Shown: piece by piece, positions 1-11,559 of the stretch
How the letters are laid out: the number at the start of each line of letters is the position of its first letter
Position numbering within the stretch: position 1 is the stretch's first letter
Assembly: GCF_013426205.1 (NCBI RefSeq)
Contig: NC_089422.1
Location: 1,488,001 to 1,552,000 of the forward strand
Source of the DNA: Metarhizium brunneum
Lineage: Eukaryota > Ascomycota > Sordariomycetes > Hypocreales > Clavicipitaceae
DNA: 64,000 bases
Direction of reading: 5' to 3'
Translations under genes and position numbers: made by a program
Notes under the pieces: generated by a model
The model's database searches: none
Seen by the model: only the letters and a program-made list of their open reading frames with translations
Told to the model about the DNA's origin: nothing

Positions 1-2
1 GC

Positions 3-1049
3 CAGCTCTCCGCGCCCGCTGGCCAGTCTTTGACCACACGCTCGACGCCGTCCGGCACGTCAACGCCCGCCCGAAGCAATAACACAGCCAGCCCCCAGAA
101 TGGCCTCGCCAGCGCCATGGACTCACTGACCGTTACCGACACGTCAAACATGTCACCGGAAGAACGCGCCCGCCTGGTCCGCCACAGCTCCGTCGTTGAG
201 CGGGCCGCCAACCTCCTCGGCAACGACGCCAACAGACTCAACACGTTCCGCCAGCACATCTCGTCCTACCGCCAAGGGGGCTTCACGGGCCCCCAGCTCA
301 TCGACGCCTTCTTCACCCTCTTCGCTGACGTCTCGTCCAATGCCCTCGGCACCCTGGTCCGCGAAGTAGCTGACCTCTTCGACGACAAGACCAAGGCCGA
401 CAACCTCCGCAAGGCATGGCAGGACTGGCGCGCCATCAACGAAGACTACCCAAGCCTCCCCGGCCTCAGTGGCATGCATGGCGCGACCTCCAGCTCAAGC
501 GGGTGGGCGAACGCCGCAACTGCCAATCCGGCCTCCCCCAACGCAACAGCACCTGCTCAGAAACACTCCAACAGAGTCCTCCGTCTCAAGAACAGCACCC
601 GTCTCGGCGGTCCTACGCCGACATCCATCAAGGCCACACCAGGTTGGATATCGTCTCCCGCGGTTCAGCGACCACCAGCATCGTCATCCGCCTTCCCCTT
701 GCTCCCACCAGCCTCATCATCAGCGTCAGTGTCAACGTCGGCATCTATTTCCCGCCCAACATGGACGTCCTCCTCCTCCTCCTCCCAACCCGCCCAACCG
801 CGATCCGCCATCTCCCGCAACCAAGATGCCTTCCCGTCTCTTCCCGCCGCCCCCAAACCAACCACCACCATTTTCGGATACGGATCCGGCCGCGGCGTCC
901 GTCGCGACTACGGACACGCCGAATCCAACTTCACATGGGGGGCTAGTTCGTCCGCCGCAAATACAACCCCCGCCGAGGAAGATGACGACGCGGCCACCTC
1001 CAAAAAGGGGAACAAGAAGGGCAAGAAGGTCCTCGTGCAGTGGGGATAG
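3..1049 (+). CDS. hel2: Hel2/ZNF598-like ubiquitin ligase, C-terminal part only
   Basis: The open frame runs in from the left edge, so the start and the RING and zinc-finger part lie outside the window; only about 348 C-terminal residues are here. What is visible is a compact helical segment (an HSSVVERAANLLG stretch followed by FRQHISSYRQGG and LIDAFFTLF), then a long Ser/Pro/Ala-rich disordered region, and a basic tail ending KKGKKVLVQWG before the stop at 1047. Fungal Hel2 proteins, which ubiquitinate ribosomal proteins on collided ribosomes and start ribosome quality control, have this kind of helical segment and Lys-rich tail. The identification is from recognition of the C-terminal part alone, so it is moderate. 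No intron is needed in the visible part. It converges on ire1. Confidence 0.6.
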   Translation, partial: QLSAPAGQSLTTRSTPSGTSTPARSNNTASPQNGLASAMDSLTVTDTSNMSPEERARLVRHSSVVERAANLLGNDANRLNTFRQHISSYRQGGFTGPQLIDAFFTLFADVSSNALGTLVREVADLFDDKTKADNLRKAWQDWRAINEDYPSLPGLSGMHGATSSSSGWANAATANPASPNATAPAQKHSNRVLRLKNSTRLGGPTPTSIKATPGWISSPAVQRPPASSSAFPLLPPASSSASVSTSASISRPTWTSSSSSSQPAQPRSAISRNQDAFPSLPAAPKPTTTIFGYGSGRGVRRDYGHAESNFTWGASSSAANTTPAEEDDDAATSKKGNKKGKKVLVQWG

Positions 1050-1452
1050 TCGGGGCGTTTGGAGTAGCGGTTGCAGAAAAACCATGGAAGCATTGGCGTG
1101 GAAATAAATAAATGCCTTGTGATTTAGCGCCGTATATTGTAGTTTAACATTCATGCATCTAAGATCCTCTGGTATCCCGTGCGAATTTGGCTCACGGAGA
1201 ACACGTGCACCGGCTGCGTCACCGCCACATCTTGGGATTTGTTGAATATTCACCTTGGTGATAGACGCTAGACTATCTATGCGAATATCACTCATTGTCG
1301 TAGGGACATGCATGTATCAATACAAGGCACGTGAGAGACTCTTAACGAATCGAGGAACAAGAGCATTCGATTAAGTCGACACATTTTACGCGCATGCCAA
1401 TCACATACTATAAAAAGAAACCATAAAACATGGCATACCATGCTAAAAGAAA
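1050..1452. other. Convergent 3' intergenic region
   Basis: This spacer holds the 3' ends of two convergent genes. It is mildly AT-rich and I see no further gene or repeat in it. Confidence 0.7.
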
Positions 1453-4400
1453 CTACAATCCAGCAGGCTCATAATACTCTCTAAACCGGTCAGACTCTTC
1501 CCACTGCACATTGTACACCACGTTCCAACACACCAACAGCAACTGCGGGAACCGTGTCGTCCAGAAACTCAGATATCCATCAGGAAGAGGCCCGACCTGG
1601 CGCTTCAAAGAGTCCGACATGTCTTCGTAGTGATTGCGCTTGTTGCGAAGCGCCCGCAAAAGATCCAGGAGTCGAGAGCCCGTGTACTTGCGCTGCTTGC
1701 CAAGAGAGTCGACGAATTCTCGAGGAAGAGAGCGCAAGAAGTCGCCTCTTGTGATCTCGGGAGCGTGACGCTCTAGCTCTTCTAGAGCTACAGATGGAGG
1801 ATCACGGGGCTCCTTTTCAAAATGATCCGACACGTCACAAAGGAAGGAAAGTCGCTTCTTAGGCGACCAAAAGAACGGATGACACATGATCTCGGTTGCG
1901 GTTGGCCGCTGCTTGGGGTTGGCGTTGAGCATCGACATGATCAGATCCTTCGCCTCGAACGCAAAATCACCCAAAACATCCAGCAACTGTAAGCTGTAGT
2001 TGTTCTTCCTGATGTTGACCTCTCTCATGTACCTGTCACCGCAGTCAAACGGATGGGAACCATTGGTCAGGACGTAGAAGAAGACAAGACCAAGGGAAAA
2101 AATGTCAATGGCGCGCGTGGCCCTTCGGTGGTGCGGCATAGTGCCGTCCTGGACAAGCACAGAGCCAGATCCGCTATGAGTGCTAGCTTCCATCAGGTTG
2201 AGGTCGCGACCGTCGTCATCTAGTAAGAGCTCGGGAGCTCGCCAGCCAGACGTTCCAGCTGCCCTGCCAGTCGTGGCACCAAAAGAAGACTGTTCACTCT
2301 CCAATTTCTTACACAGACCAAAATCAGAAACCAGAAGCCGTGGCTTGCCGTTCTTGCCCATATTGACAAGAATATTTTGAGGCTTCAGATCTCTGTGAAC
2401 AATACGGAGATTATGCAAGTGGCTGATTCCATTGGTGATTTGATACAAGACCCCTGGCAAATCCACTTTCCCCGCATTTGCTAACTCATGGAATGCATGC
2501 GGTCTTTCCACAATCTCTGCTAATGATGCGGCACAGCGTTCCAAGGCAATGAAGAGAAAGCTACCTTGGGTTTGCTGGGAGTAATAACGAATTACTGGAA
2601 ACTTGTTAGTAACCAAATGAAAATCCAGAGTCAGTATAGCCTTCATGAAACTAACCATTTGGATGATCGTCGCTTTCTCGCAGAAGCCTCGTCTCCTGTG
2701 ATGCAATATCGTAAAACTGAATCAACATTCGCTTTACGGCCACATCACGCCCGTCAAACTTTCCAGCGAACACGAGCGTACCATTGCTACCTGTTCCAAG
2801 CTGTTCTTCGAGATTGACTTCAATGTTTCCCATTCTGACAACGGGGCCAGACACGGCTTGCATATCGTTGGCGACTGTCAAGACATCAGGTTCCCAGATG
2901 GGTCGGTCTCCTAGCTTCTTGGCATTGCTAACGGCCTCCTCCACGGTGGCATTCGGTGGTTCATCCCCTCGGGATTGTGAACTGTCCCGAGGCCTACCCT
3001 TGCGGTGCTTCACACCACCTCGACGCCCACGATGAGCCCTTTTCTTTTTGACTTCTGGGCCTGTACCACCGGCGACTGAGCCGTTGTCAGGACCATCAGC
3101 TAACTTATCTTTACCAGCGCCCGGCTTTGATGGGCTAGCAGACTTGGGCGTCGAATCGGTGTCGGTGGTGCTTTCATTATCAGGTTTTGCAATATCATCG
3201 TCGCGGGGGCTACGATCCTCAGCCTTGGCATCCAATTCAGGCGGATTAGCTTCGCTTGAATTGTCCTCTGCAGTGGCTGGCTTCGGCGATTGCTTTCCAT
3301 TGGGTTCGGATACATCAGTACCCTGCGTCGCTAATTTGTCATCAGGTGTTGCCCCCGGTAGCAAGTATGAAAATACATCCTTAGGGCTGCTTCCGTTGAG
3401 CCACAGCTGATATGCTCTTGCAAAAGTCTTCCTGTTGTAGACCAAAAGACCAATAAGGAAAATGATCAGGACAGGGTTACTGAAAAAATCGTAGACGCTA
3501 GTCGCGGCACTTTGTGGAATACTCTTAACCTTATCCACAATGGTGGGCTCCTCGATTTCGACCGGGACATGTTGGGGGACGGACTGATTGTCTGGGTCTT
3601 CTCTATCATTGCCCGTCGCTGGCCGGTCAGGCAATGTAGGAAATTGCTGAACCTTTTGTTGGCTGCCTAGTGAGTGGGTGCCGATCAACCGGGATAATTT
3701 AGTTTCCGTCATGCTATCCCACGAGGCCATTTTCTCCCACCCATCGGGACGGGAGGCTGGGGCGACGGGGGCCGCGTCAATGAGAGGGTAGGCACGGCCA
3801 CTGAGCGCATACCAGCCACCGGTTGTGGTACGGTTTAGGAAGATGCTGTTTGATGTGTGGTCATCGGGCGATGGCATTATCGGCTGGGATAGGAGAATCA
3901 GATCCGGATTGCTATCCGGCGTGGCATCCCAGGGACGGCAAACGTCGAATACACGAGCCACGGGAGCCTCAAACTTTTGACTGAAGAGGCGAGCTGGGAC
4001 GGAGTTCGAGTCGGAGCGTGCATAGTCAAAGGAGTATATTTTGCCATCATGTTGAGTTGAGATATATCGATTATCCTTTGATACGCGATACTGATGAAAG
4101 AGATCTTTATCACGGTTGTTAGGAGTCCATTCGGCGTATTTCAGAGTGGCAATTGGCTTTCCGTCCCGCCTCTCAATGCCGACTGTGTACTCGGTTCTGC
4201 CGAGGGTAATAGTGCCCGTGGTGCTGCATTCTTCGGCGTCCCTGTCGTACAATGCATTTGGCTTGAGACAACTTTCAGCCTGATTGACATGAGATCCTCC
4301 GGTGCCGAACCACTTGATGACACGTCCTGTAGCGGCATCGAGAGTGACCATTGTTGTCCTCTTATCACCAACATAGACAACGGCAGGTTCCGGTTCATTT

Positions 4401-5296
4401 CCGGCAAAGGGGGATAGTACTTCAACCAACTCCTTCATAGTGAAGCCAGTCCATCGTGGTCGAGCATTTGGTTCGGGAATCCATACATAGACGCCGCCAT
4501 CTTGATTAGGCTCAATAGCCCAGACGTAGTGGTCCACAGGACTGTAGTCGTCATCGAGTTCGGAACTGTTGCCTCGGTAGTGAATAGTTTCGACCATTGG
4601 TTGGTCGACCAAGAGACTCCAGAGTTGTTTGCCGGTTTTACGGTCGGCAGCATAGAGGTCTCCATCGACGGTCGCCAGAAGAACAAAGTCTTCCACTTCC
4701 CAGTCCTCCAGACTCCGCGCATATTGCGGCGAGGTTAACCCAGACGGTTGGCGTCGTAGAGGAGATGGTGCTCGGACGGAGTTATCCGGAGCCAAAGTTG
4801 TTGCAAAGGCGCTCGCATCGTTTCGAGTTTGTTTCTTATTGTGGTTGTGTATGTTGTCATCGAGACGGGGTTTGTGGGGTGTATTTTCGGAGCCGTGTCC
4901 AGCTTGCAGCTGATGTTGCTCCTCTTTCTGGTGATCGGATTGTTTCTGCAGAGCTGATCTCTTGTGATCACCACCGCTGGGTGTTTCTATCGTAGCTGCG
5001 CTGATGGGTGTAGCTCCCCAATGGGCGGGGTCATTTCGAGCAGCAGCGGCAGCGGCAGCGGCGAAAGCTGCGGGATGATGCTCGCGTGAGGGCTTTTTTC
5101 GGTCCTTGTAGCTACCGTCTACATCCACGGCAACACCAGCAGCGGGAGCAACATGTGGTGAGATGATTGAATGAGCGGCTTGCCGCGGTTGAGCGTCGGC
5201 GAGCTGGAACCAAGGCAGAAGTATCACGGCAAAGGCGAGAAACAATTTCTGCTGTTGCGAGGACCCCCCCCCGTCGATTGGGGGCCGTCGCAGCAT
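1453..5296 (-). CDS. ire1: IRE1, ER stress sensor kinase/endoribonuclease
   Basis: Two exons (5296-2656 and 2594-1453) with a 61-base intron (gttagt...ttccag, branch actaac) give 1260 residues. IRE1 senses unfolded protein in the ER lumen and splices the HAC1/hacA mRNA. The N-terminus has a signal peptide (LFLAFAVILLPWF). A luminal beta-propeller-like domain (FVLLATVDGDLYAADRKTG) follows to about residue 560, then a membrane helix at about 606-622. An acidic/basic cytosolic linker leads to the kinase from about 824, with GTGSNGTLVFAG, VAVKRM, HRDLKPQN (His947, catalytic Asp949) and DFG (Asp971). The C-terminal KEN ribonuclease domain carries KRNHYED with the expected catalytic His at about 1202. 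The intron joins HPN to VIRYYSQQT, the usual kinase sequence. All key residues look intact. It converges on hel2. Confidence 0.97.
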
Positions 5297-6261
5297 GCTG
5301 AGGGGAGAATGCGGTTAAGTCAGTGGCATCGAAGACAGCTGCAGGCGATGATGGAGGAGCTGTGCTTCTACCAATACTGATGGTGAAAGCATTTACAACG
5401 CCGACGGTAGTGAGGCCATCCCTTCCGGAGGCCCAGTACTTGGTTTCTTGTGTCCTTTCTTCGTGTGTGTATGCGCGTATATGTGTGGTGTATGCTGGCG
5501 ACGATGTCGATGAAGGGGGAGAGGCTTTGGGTGGAAGGATGCGTTGTGTGGTTGGGAAATACGAGAAAGCGTAATCGAAGGCTGGACGACCTAATGAGGG
5601 TGTTGGGTCCCTTGGATCTAGTAGTAGTACTAGTTGCTCTTGCCCTCCTTGTCCCACCAGACGGTTCCACGCCAGCCGACTGCTGAGTCTGTGGGGAAAT
5701 ACAGTACGAAAAAACACCTGTACCAACGCATACACCGTGCGTGCACATTGCATTTAATTTAAGTGGCGTCGCAGCGGCGAGTCCGCAACTATGCCGAGTA
5801 TCCCTCAAATAGTGGTAGCTAATGATATAATACATATTTCACGGAGCTTATGCGAGCATCGAGATGGACAAGGTTTTGCCGCGGAGTAGAGAGGATTTTT
5901 TCGCAAGTCGAAACTCGAAACATGCATCGGGATGGCGCAGCTAGAGTGCGAGAAATGAGTCAATGACCCACCAATGTTTTTTTTTGAACCGTTTTACTCT
6001 ATACAAGTTGGAGCCTGACGCAACTGTGTGCACTGTGCTATCGTGTACTGTATCATCTCCTGTCTCAAATACAGTAGTAACTCGGGCGTGCCTGCTGCGT
6101 CGTCGTCGATTAATGACTGGTGGGCAAGAATGAGGCAAGCACTCGAGACCACCATCATTTGAGACCAGAACTTGAGCCCAGACCGTCGTCTGTTCTCTGA
6201 TCGTTTCTGTCTTTGGACCATCAAGTTTGTCACTCAAGGCCAACTGGCGTCGGTCGAATGG

Positions 6262-6295
6262 CTCTGTACTGCACTCTGTACAGCACTCTGTACAA
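6262..6295. repeat. Short tandem repeat, three CTCTGTAC units
   Basis: The octamer CTCTGTAC occurs three times, about 12 bases apart, with GCA or AGCA between units. It lies far upstream of ire1 (about 1 kb from its start). No function is evident. Confidence 0.6.
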
Positions 6296-7733
6296 TTGAC
6301 GAGCCGTTACTCCGTATTCGACTTTGAAAACCCGAATGCTTGCTCAATCTCGCTCAACGCCGAGCCAGCCCCTCTACGGGGTGGCCAAGGCCGAGCAAAC
6401 ATTTTGCCGATGCTTCATGCCATTTAATACGACCAGGGGATGTTGGGCAGGATGTTGTCGAGCGGGTATTCAGCACTTTCATCCCAGCCACTCCTTGTCT
6501 ATGGTTGAAGGAGATGAAGGAGACTCTGCATAACTAATTGATTATTTATATTAAGTAGCACATCCTCCGTACAACCGCTGCGTCAGAAGGCTAAGTCGAG
6601 ATTCTGCGTGACTCGATGACCCCTTGCTTGTATCCATACCAGCGCTTTTCCGGCTGAGAATGAAGCAAACAACGTCCCTTGCCGGTACCTTTGCCTGCGC
6701 ACCTTGATGATTGTCCTCACGGTAATCCTTTCCAATCAGACGTGGTTCAGACCATCCCTCTTCAAGACAGGGTTACACACACATACATATCTGCGCTTTA
6801 TATATTTTTATTTGTACATGGTAATAAAACGCTGGTCTGCCTTTCGTGATGTAGTATGAAACAATCAACCTGTACTATTGCATAGCGGCCTATACGCGAA
6901 GTACTCAAGTACATACGCCATAGTCGGAAAGAAGGGATTGGACAACAAGTAAGAGCAGGGAAGGAAGCTGGAAGCCCGTATCGCCGATTGATAAAGTACA
7001 TACATACGGAGTACATGCCATGCATACTGAATTGACGCCGTAGACAATATTCCTCGCGGTCTCGGCTGTCGGAGCTTGACAAATGTGCTCCACATTCTCG
7101 AGTAATTGTCTTTGATGCATGACAAAACACTTGAATTCATGCCGGCGCTATTGAACTTTTGTGCGTGCGGACTCAACTCACTCATATACTGTGCATGCGC
7201 GTGTGAGTAGGGCTTTGACGGCCACCGAGCCGCACCAATATTGACGACATGGAGCGTTGGTCCAGCAGGCACCAGCAGGACATCAGGTCCGTTTCGTTTC
7301 GCCAGGGTACCCAAGCTCAAAGCGAGGCACTCGCATGAGTTAAGCGCGGCAGTTTTCCAAAACATGTTGCGCCGTTTCACCCGGCAAGGGAACAGGGGCC
7401 TGAAGATACCATTGCCCTTGTAAGAGCGCTGCGGAGAGCGGTGGGATCAGCGCCACCTCCAGCCCGGCGACACCACCGCATTGATTTTGCTACACTCTTC
7501 AGTGCTAATCTCAATCCGAGCCAAGCATCACTAGGGTCGATGTCTGGTACAAAAAACAAGGCCTTGGGGGTGAGACGGCCATCGTCCGCGTGTCGCGGCA
7601 GTGATACCTGAAGGTTTGGTATCATCATTGATGCTGGTACTCGGACTACCCCTAGTTTATTAGCCAACCAGTACCAAGCAGGGCAGTACTTCAAGTTCAA
7701 TGGTAGGACATGGACACACCAAACAGTCCACTC

Positions 7734-7744
7734 GTACGGAGTAC
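7734..7744. repeat. GTACGGAGTAC dispersed motif (representative copy)
   Basis: This 11-mer, or its core TACGGAGTA/TACTCCGTA, recurs in the window. I found cores starting at 7005, 7735, 8193, 14247, 14561, 14678, 22104, 23072, 27409, 27466, 40382 and 47894. None falls in a firmly called coding exon; the last lies in the proposed intron of the doubtful small peptide gene. Both orientations occur. By chance a 9-mer should appear less than once on both strands of 64 kb. Confidence 0.85.
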
Positions 7745-8562
7745 ATATGCATATTCTAAGAGATAAAAGTGAGGGTATAATTTGTAAGAGTAACTCTGTT
7801 TCTGAACCCACCTTATAGGCTTTAGGTCTCTTGAATACTCTATATATAATAGTGCATTGCTACGAATACTGGCATTTGTGTCTAGCCCATGGCTATTATT
7901 ACTCTACCGTACTTTTTTAATGTACCTAAGTATGTACTTAGTATGTCATAAGTGGCCAATAAATCGTGGTTGTCCTGTCAGTGCATACCTGTAGTACGTA
8001 CTCAGTATGTACTAAGACCGCTGCCACCCACACTCTTGGGATGCCCTCCTGTAACTGGCTCGCTTCGTCCCGCCGGCACTTCCGCCTCACCACCTTTTCC
8101 CCCAAAAGTCTTTTATGGACACTCTTTGGCTTTATTGGTGCGGCTGTCTGGTGGCGTGACGGCGCATCAGCATCTTGCGTGTTGAAACACCGTACGGAGT
8201 ACTGCGCAGGGACCAAAACCGAGGGTTCTTTGCTCGAAATCAAGCATGTTGGTTGACTGGCGCGTCAAGCAGCTTGCTTCCACAATAAGAGGAATAACAA
8301 GTGGTGGCGGCACGACTCGCTAGGTGGCTGTGCGCCCTGCTTCCTGTCACCAAATCATGCAAATCACCTATACTCCCAGAACAAAGCTTATGTGAACTAA
8401 ACAGTGAAAATAAAGTTCATTATAAAGTGCCCAGACTCTGAAGCAACATTTTGTTTTACCAGTACAAGCCAATGCACCTGCTCTCCATGCAAGCCTGTAG
8501 AACATTGTTGTATCCATCTCGTCCAACATTTCATGCTCTCATTCGCCGTTCCCCTCGCACAC

Positions 8563-10976
8563 CTATGCGAGAACCTCCTCACTCTCCTCCAAGACATCCT
8601 CCACAATCTCCTCAATAACTTGCTCCTGATCTGCACTGTCAACGCCCATAGCCTTGGTCTTGGACTCCAGTAGCGCAACGTGAGGATCCTGCGGTAAGCC
8701 GAGGGCGACACGCTCCTCATAAATTTCCTCCTCGACATCGGCGCGCCAGGCGTACCACTCTTCAAGCATGCGTCGTCGGGCCTCAACCACAGCCAGGTCT
8801 GCCGAGGCGCCACGGTCGGCATCTTCCTGTTCGAATACTCGGCTGTATTCGCGCAGGTTCTTGCGGACCTGCTTCTGCTCGTCCTTGGTCAACAGCGTCG
8901 GGGGTCGCGGTCGCCACTGGAATTGCTTAAACTTGTCAATGGGCTCTTCCCGCAAGGTCTCGCCCTTGAAGTCGTAAATGTGGTAGCCGTTTTCCATCTA
9001 AGTGGTATCATGGTTAGTTTCATGTTTGCATTGCAACGCCTCGTTATAATACGTCGTGCCAACTTACGGCATGCTTCCATACTGATGCCCAGGTGGCGAC
9101 AAAGCGGCCAGATGGATCCCACTCAACATCGGTGACACCATAATGATCAGCAGTGTTCATCAGCTGTAGGTTGGCGGTCATGTCTTTGTCAGACTCGGGT
9201 TTGTCGCCCTCAAAGTCGAGATCAAAGAAGTCGAGGTCGGAGCTCTGCTGGTTGTGGATAGTGGCAATGACAACGAATCGTCCGCGCGGTGACCAGTAGA
9301 TGGCGTTGCTGTTCTTCTTGTCCAGTGTTCGGAGGTGTTTGAAGTTGCCTGCAATGGGCCCCTTGACCTTTTCGGGGCAGAAGAATGAGACGGCAGTTTT
9401 GGGGGGCACAGCCGTGACGCCGACTGGTTCGGTGGTGGTGATGATGGCGAACCTGTCACCCTTGGGCTCCCAGGCAAAGTTGATGACAGTGTCCTTGATG
9501 GTGTCAACAACTTCGACAGGGACGCCCTTCTCCTTGATTCGGAAAATCTCCAATGTGGTGGCTTGTGATTTCTTCGACTTGGAGTGTCTGTCGACCTTGA
9601 CGCAAAGGTAGGCAGCTTCCGACTGCCAATGCAGCTTGGCGTCACTGACGCTGAAGAGGTTGAGTGATCTAACAATTTCCTTGGAGGGAATGCTCATCAA
9701 GCCGACCTTGGCAGGATTGCTGCCGATTTCCGGAGTCCAGAAGCAGAAGAGTTGTTCGTAGTTCTTGACACCTTCTCTTTGGACCGTAGCAGGTGCCCAG
9801 TCAAAGTCCATGACGCCTTCAATCTTGATGCTAGTCTTGTCCAGTAAATTCATGCGTGGCAGCTCGTATACAGAGATGGATTGGCCCTGGGTCAATCGAG
9901 CAACATACTTGTCGTCGGAAGACCACTTGAAAGCAGGCCATTGCAGCTTTGGCGCAGGCTTGCCCTCCTCGGCCTTGGGGAGATCAAGGTTGGCGAAGGA
10001 ACGCAGAGGAATACCCGTGGCAATATCCCAAATGACATAGTTTTTGCCATCGTCGTCAATGGAAAGGGCGGGGTGGCCGGTTTCAGGAATGGAAATAGGT
10101 CGGTTAGACCATGTAACCAAATATTTCTCTGTGGGGGAGAAGGCGACGAGGTTGACGTATGGGTGAGCAAATCGGGCTTGTCGGGACCATGACTGACCAC
10201 CCCAGAGCTGAACACCTTGGGCGTGGATTGAAGTAAGATACGTGCCAAGGGGAGACCACTGTAAGAAGGTCTCAGTCCAGTGTTGACGGTCAACAATGTT
10301 TTCGGGTTGCTCCTTCTCGTTATTCCAAAAGACTCCAACGGTATCACCCCGGTACATGACAAACTGGTCACGCCCTCGGCCCGAAGGGTCCTTCATGAAC
10401 CATCGTAGATGTTCCTTCTCGGCGAACTCGTCAATGTGAGGGGGCGTGTACTTCTCATCGATTCTACCCTCACCGCCGTAGCGCTCGACATCTGTAAGCT
10501 TGTTTACGCGCATAGTGTGTTTCTTGTCAAGGGGAACCAAGTCCAGCTGTCGTGTGGCGGCAGCAGCCTCGGCAGGTGAGGAATATTCAACAAAGGCAAA
10601 ACTGAGAGTATAAAAGTTAGCTTCGAAAGAAAGAAGCCAGCGTCCTTGCCCGAAAACCTGGTTCAAGCTGCCCATGTTGTTTTTTTTGTCCTACCGCGAC
10701 TTACCTCAAAGACTTTCCATCATCACCCATGGGCATGTGGATCAAATCCTCTCTCGTCTTTCCAACAGAGTTGAGTTTCTTCAATAAAAACTTGACCAGT
10801 TTGGGCTTCTGGTCCTCAGTGACTGCGGGCAAGCCGTCGATAACAACAAAGGCATCATAGCCCTGTTCCAAGGAAACCTCGAACTTCTCGCGAAGGTCCG
10901 AGATATCAATATCCTCCTCATTGAACTCATCGTCGTCGAGGTCGGCCTCGCGCAGGTGATCGAAGGACGGAGCCAT
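8563..10976 (-). CDS. prt1: eIF3b, translation initiation factor 3 subunit B
   Basis: Three exons (10976-10705, 10601-9068, 8997-8563) give 746 residues, the usual length for this subunit. Intron 1 starts gtaagt after the GKSL codons and ends ctctcag, rejoining as SFAFVEYSS inside the RNA-recognition motif. Intron 2 (gtaagt...cacttag) joins VWKHA to [13 protein letters not shown]. The N-terminus is acidic ([17 protein letters not shown]), followed by an RRM at about residues 38-125. The large central and C-terminal part is the eIF3b beta-propeller, with typical segments such as [10 protein letters not shown] and [15 protein letters not shown]. The acidic C-terminal tail ends EESEEVLA. eIF3b scaffolds the eIF3 complex on the 40S ribosome. 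It shares a promoter region with cct2, which is transcribed the other way. Confidence 0.96.
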
Positions 10977-11559
10977 GTTGGCGAAGATTCTCCGTTCAGG
11001 GAGGGGTGCAAAAACTGCCCCGCTTGGGCGACAGCGAAATGTTGTGCGTTAAGACGATTCGTTTGTGCGTCAAAGTGGCTGTCTGGGTATAGGTGTTCTG
11101 AAGTGCGATATCGATGCTTCGTTTCGTTTAGAGGTTATTTGAATCACCGTCACGGGCCTCAGGCGGTGGCGAGTGCAGCGTGTAGCGGCTGACTTGGGGC
11201 TAGGATGGGCAATTCCTCGTTGAGGGTCTTACAGCCGTTACAAATTTGGTGTTCTTCAGTTTCCGCAAAGTGTGCGGCGGAGAAGCGATAATCCTTCGCC
11301 GTCAATTTTCCACCGCGAGGGGCAAGTCACGTGGGAGGGAATTGTCGGCGGTTGCATAGTGGGGTTCAAGGCTGTTGAATTTGCGGCTAGGTGCAGTTGG
11401 GCCTGGATGGACCAGACCGTGTGTGCCAGGCGAATTTAGGAGAGCTTCAAAAAAAGAGGCTGCCTCGCAGTGTGGAAAGCGGTCACGAAACTCAAGCACG
11501 ACAACCACCAACATCAGGCCCGCCGACTTGCATTTCCCTCTGTTTCCAAATAGCCTGCC
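10977..11559. promoter_or_regulatory. Bidirectional promoter region between prt1 and cct2
   Basis: The start codons of prt1 (minus strand) and cct2 (plus strand) are only 583 bases apart, so this segment must hold both promoters and both leaders. I see no clear TATA box. Both genes serve protein synthesis and folding, so shared control is plausible but is inference. Confidence 0.7.

Larger units (their letters stand above)
5297..8562. other. Gene-poor region between ire1 and prt1
   Basis: This 3.3-kb stretch holds the 5' flank of ire1 and the 3' flank of prt1. Several open frames of 60-170 codons occur on both strands, but none shows a recognisable family, signal peptide or consistent splicing, so I call none. 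It contains three copies of the TACGGAGTAC motif (7005, 7735 and 8193) and a short tandem repeat near 6262. Confidence 0.5.
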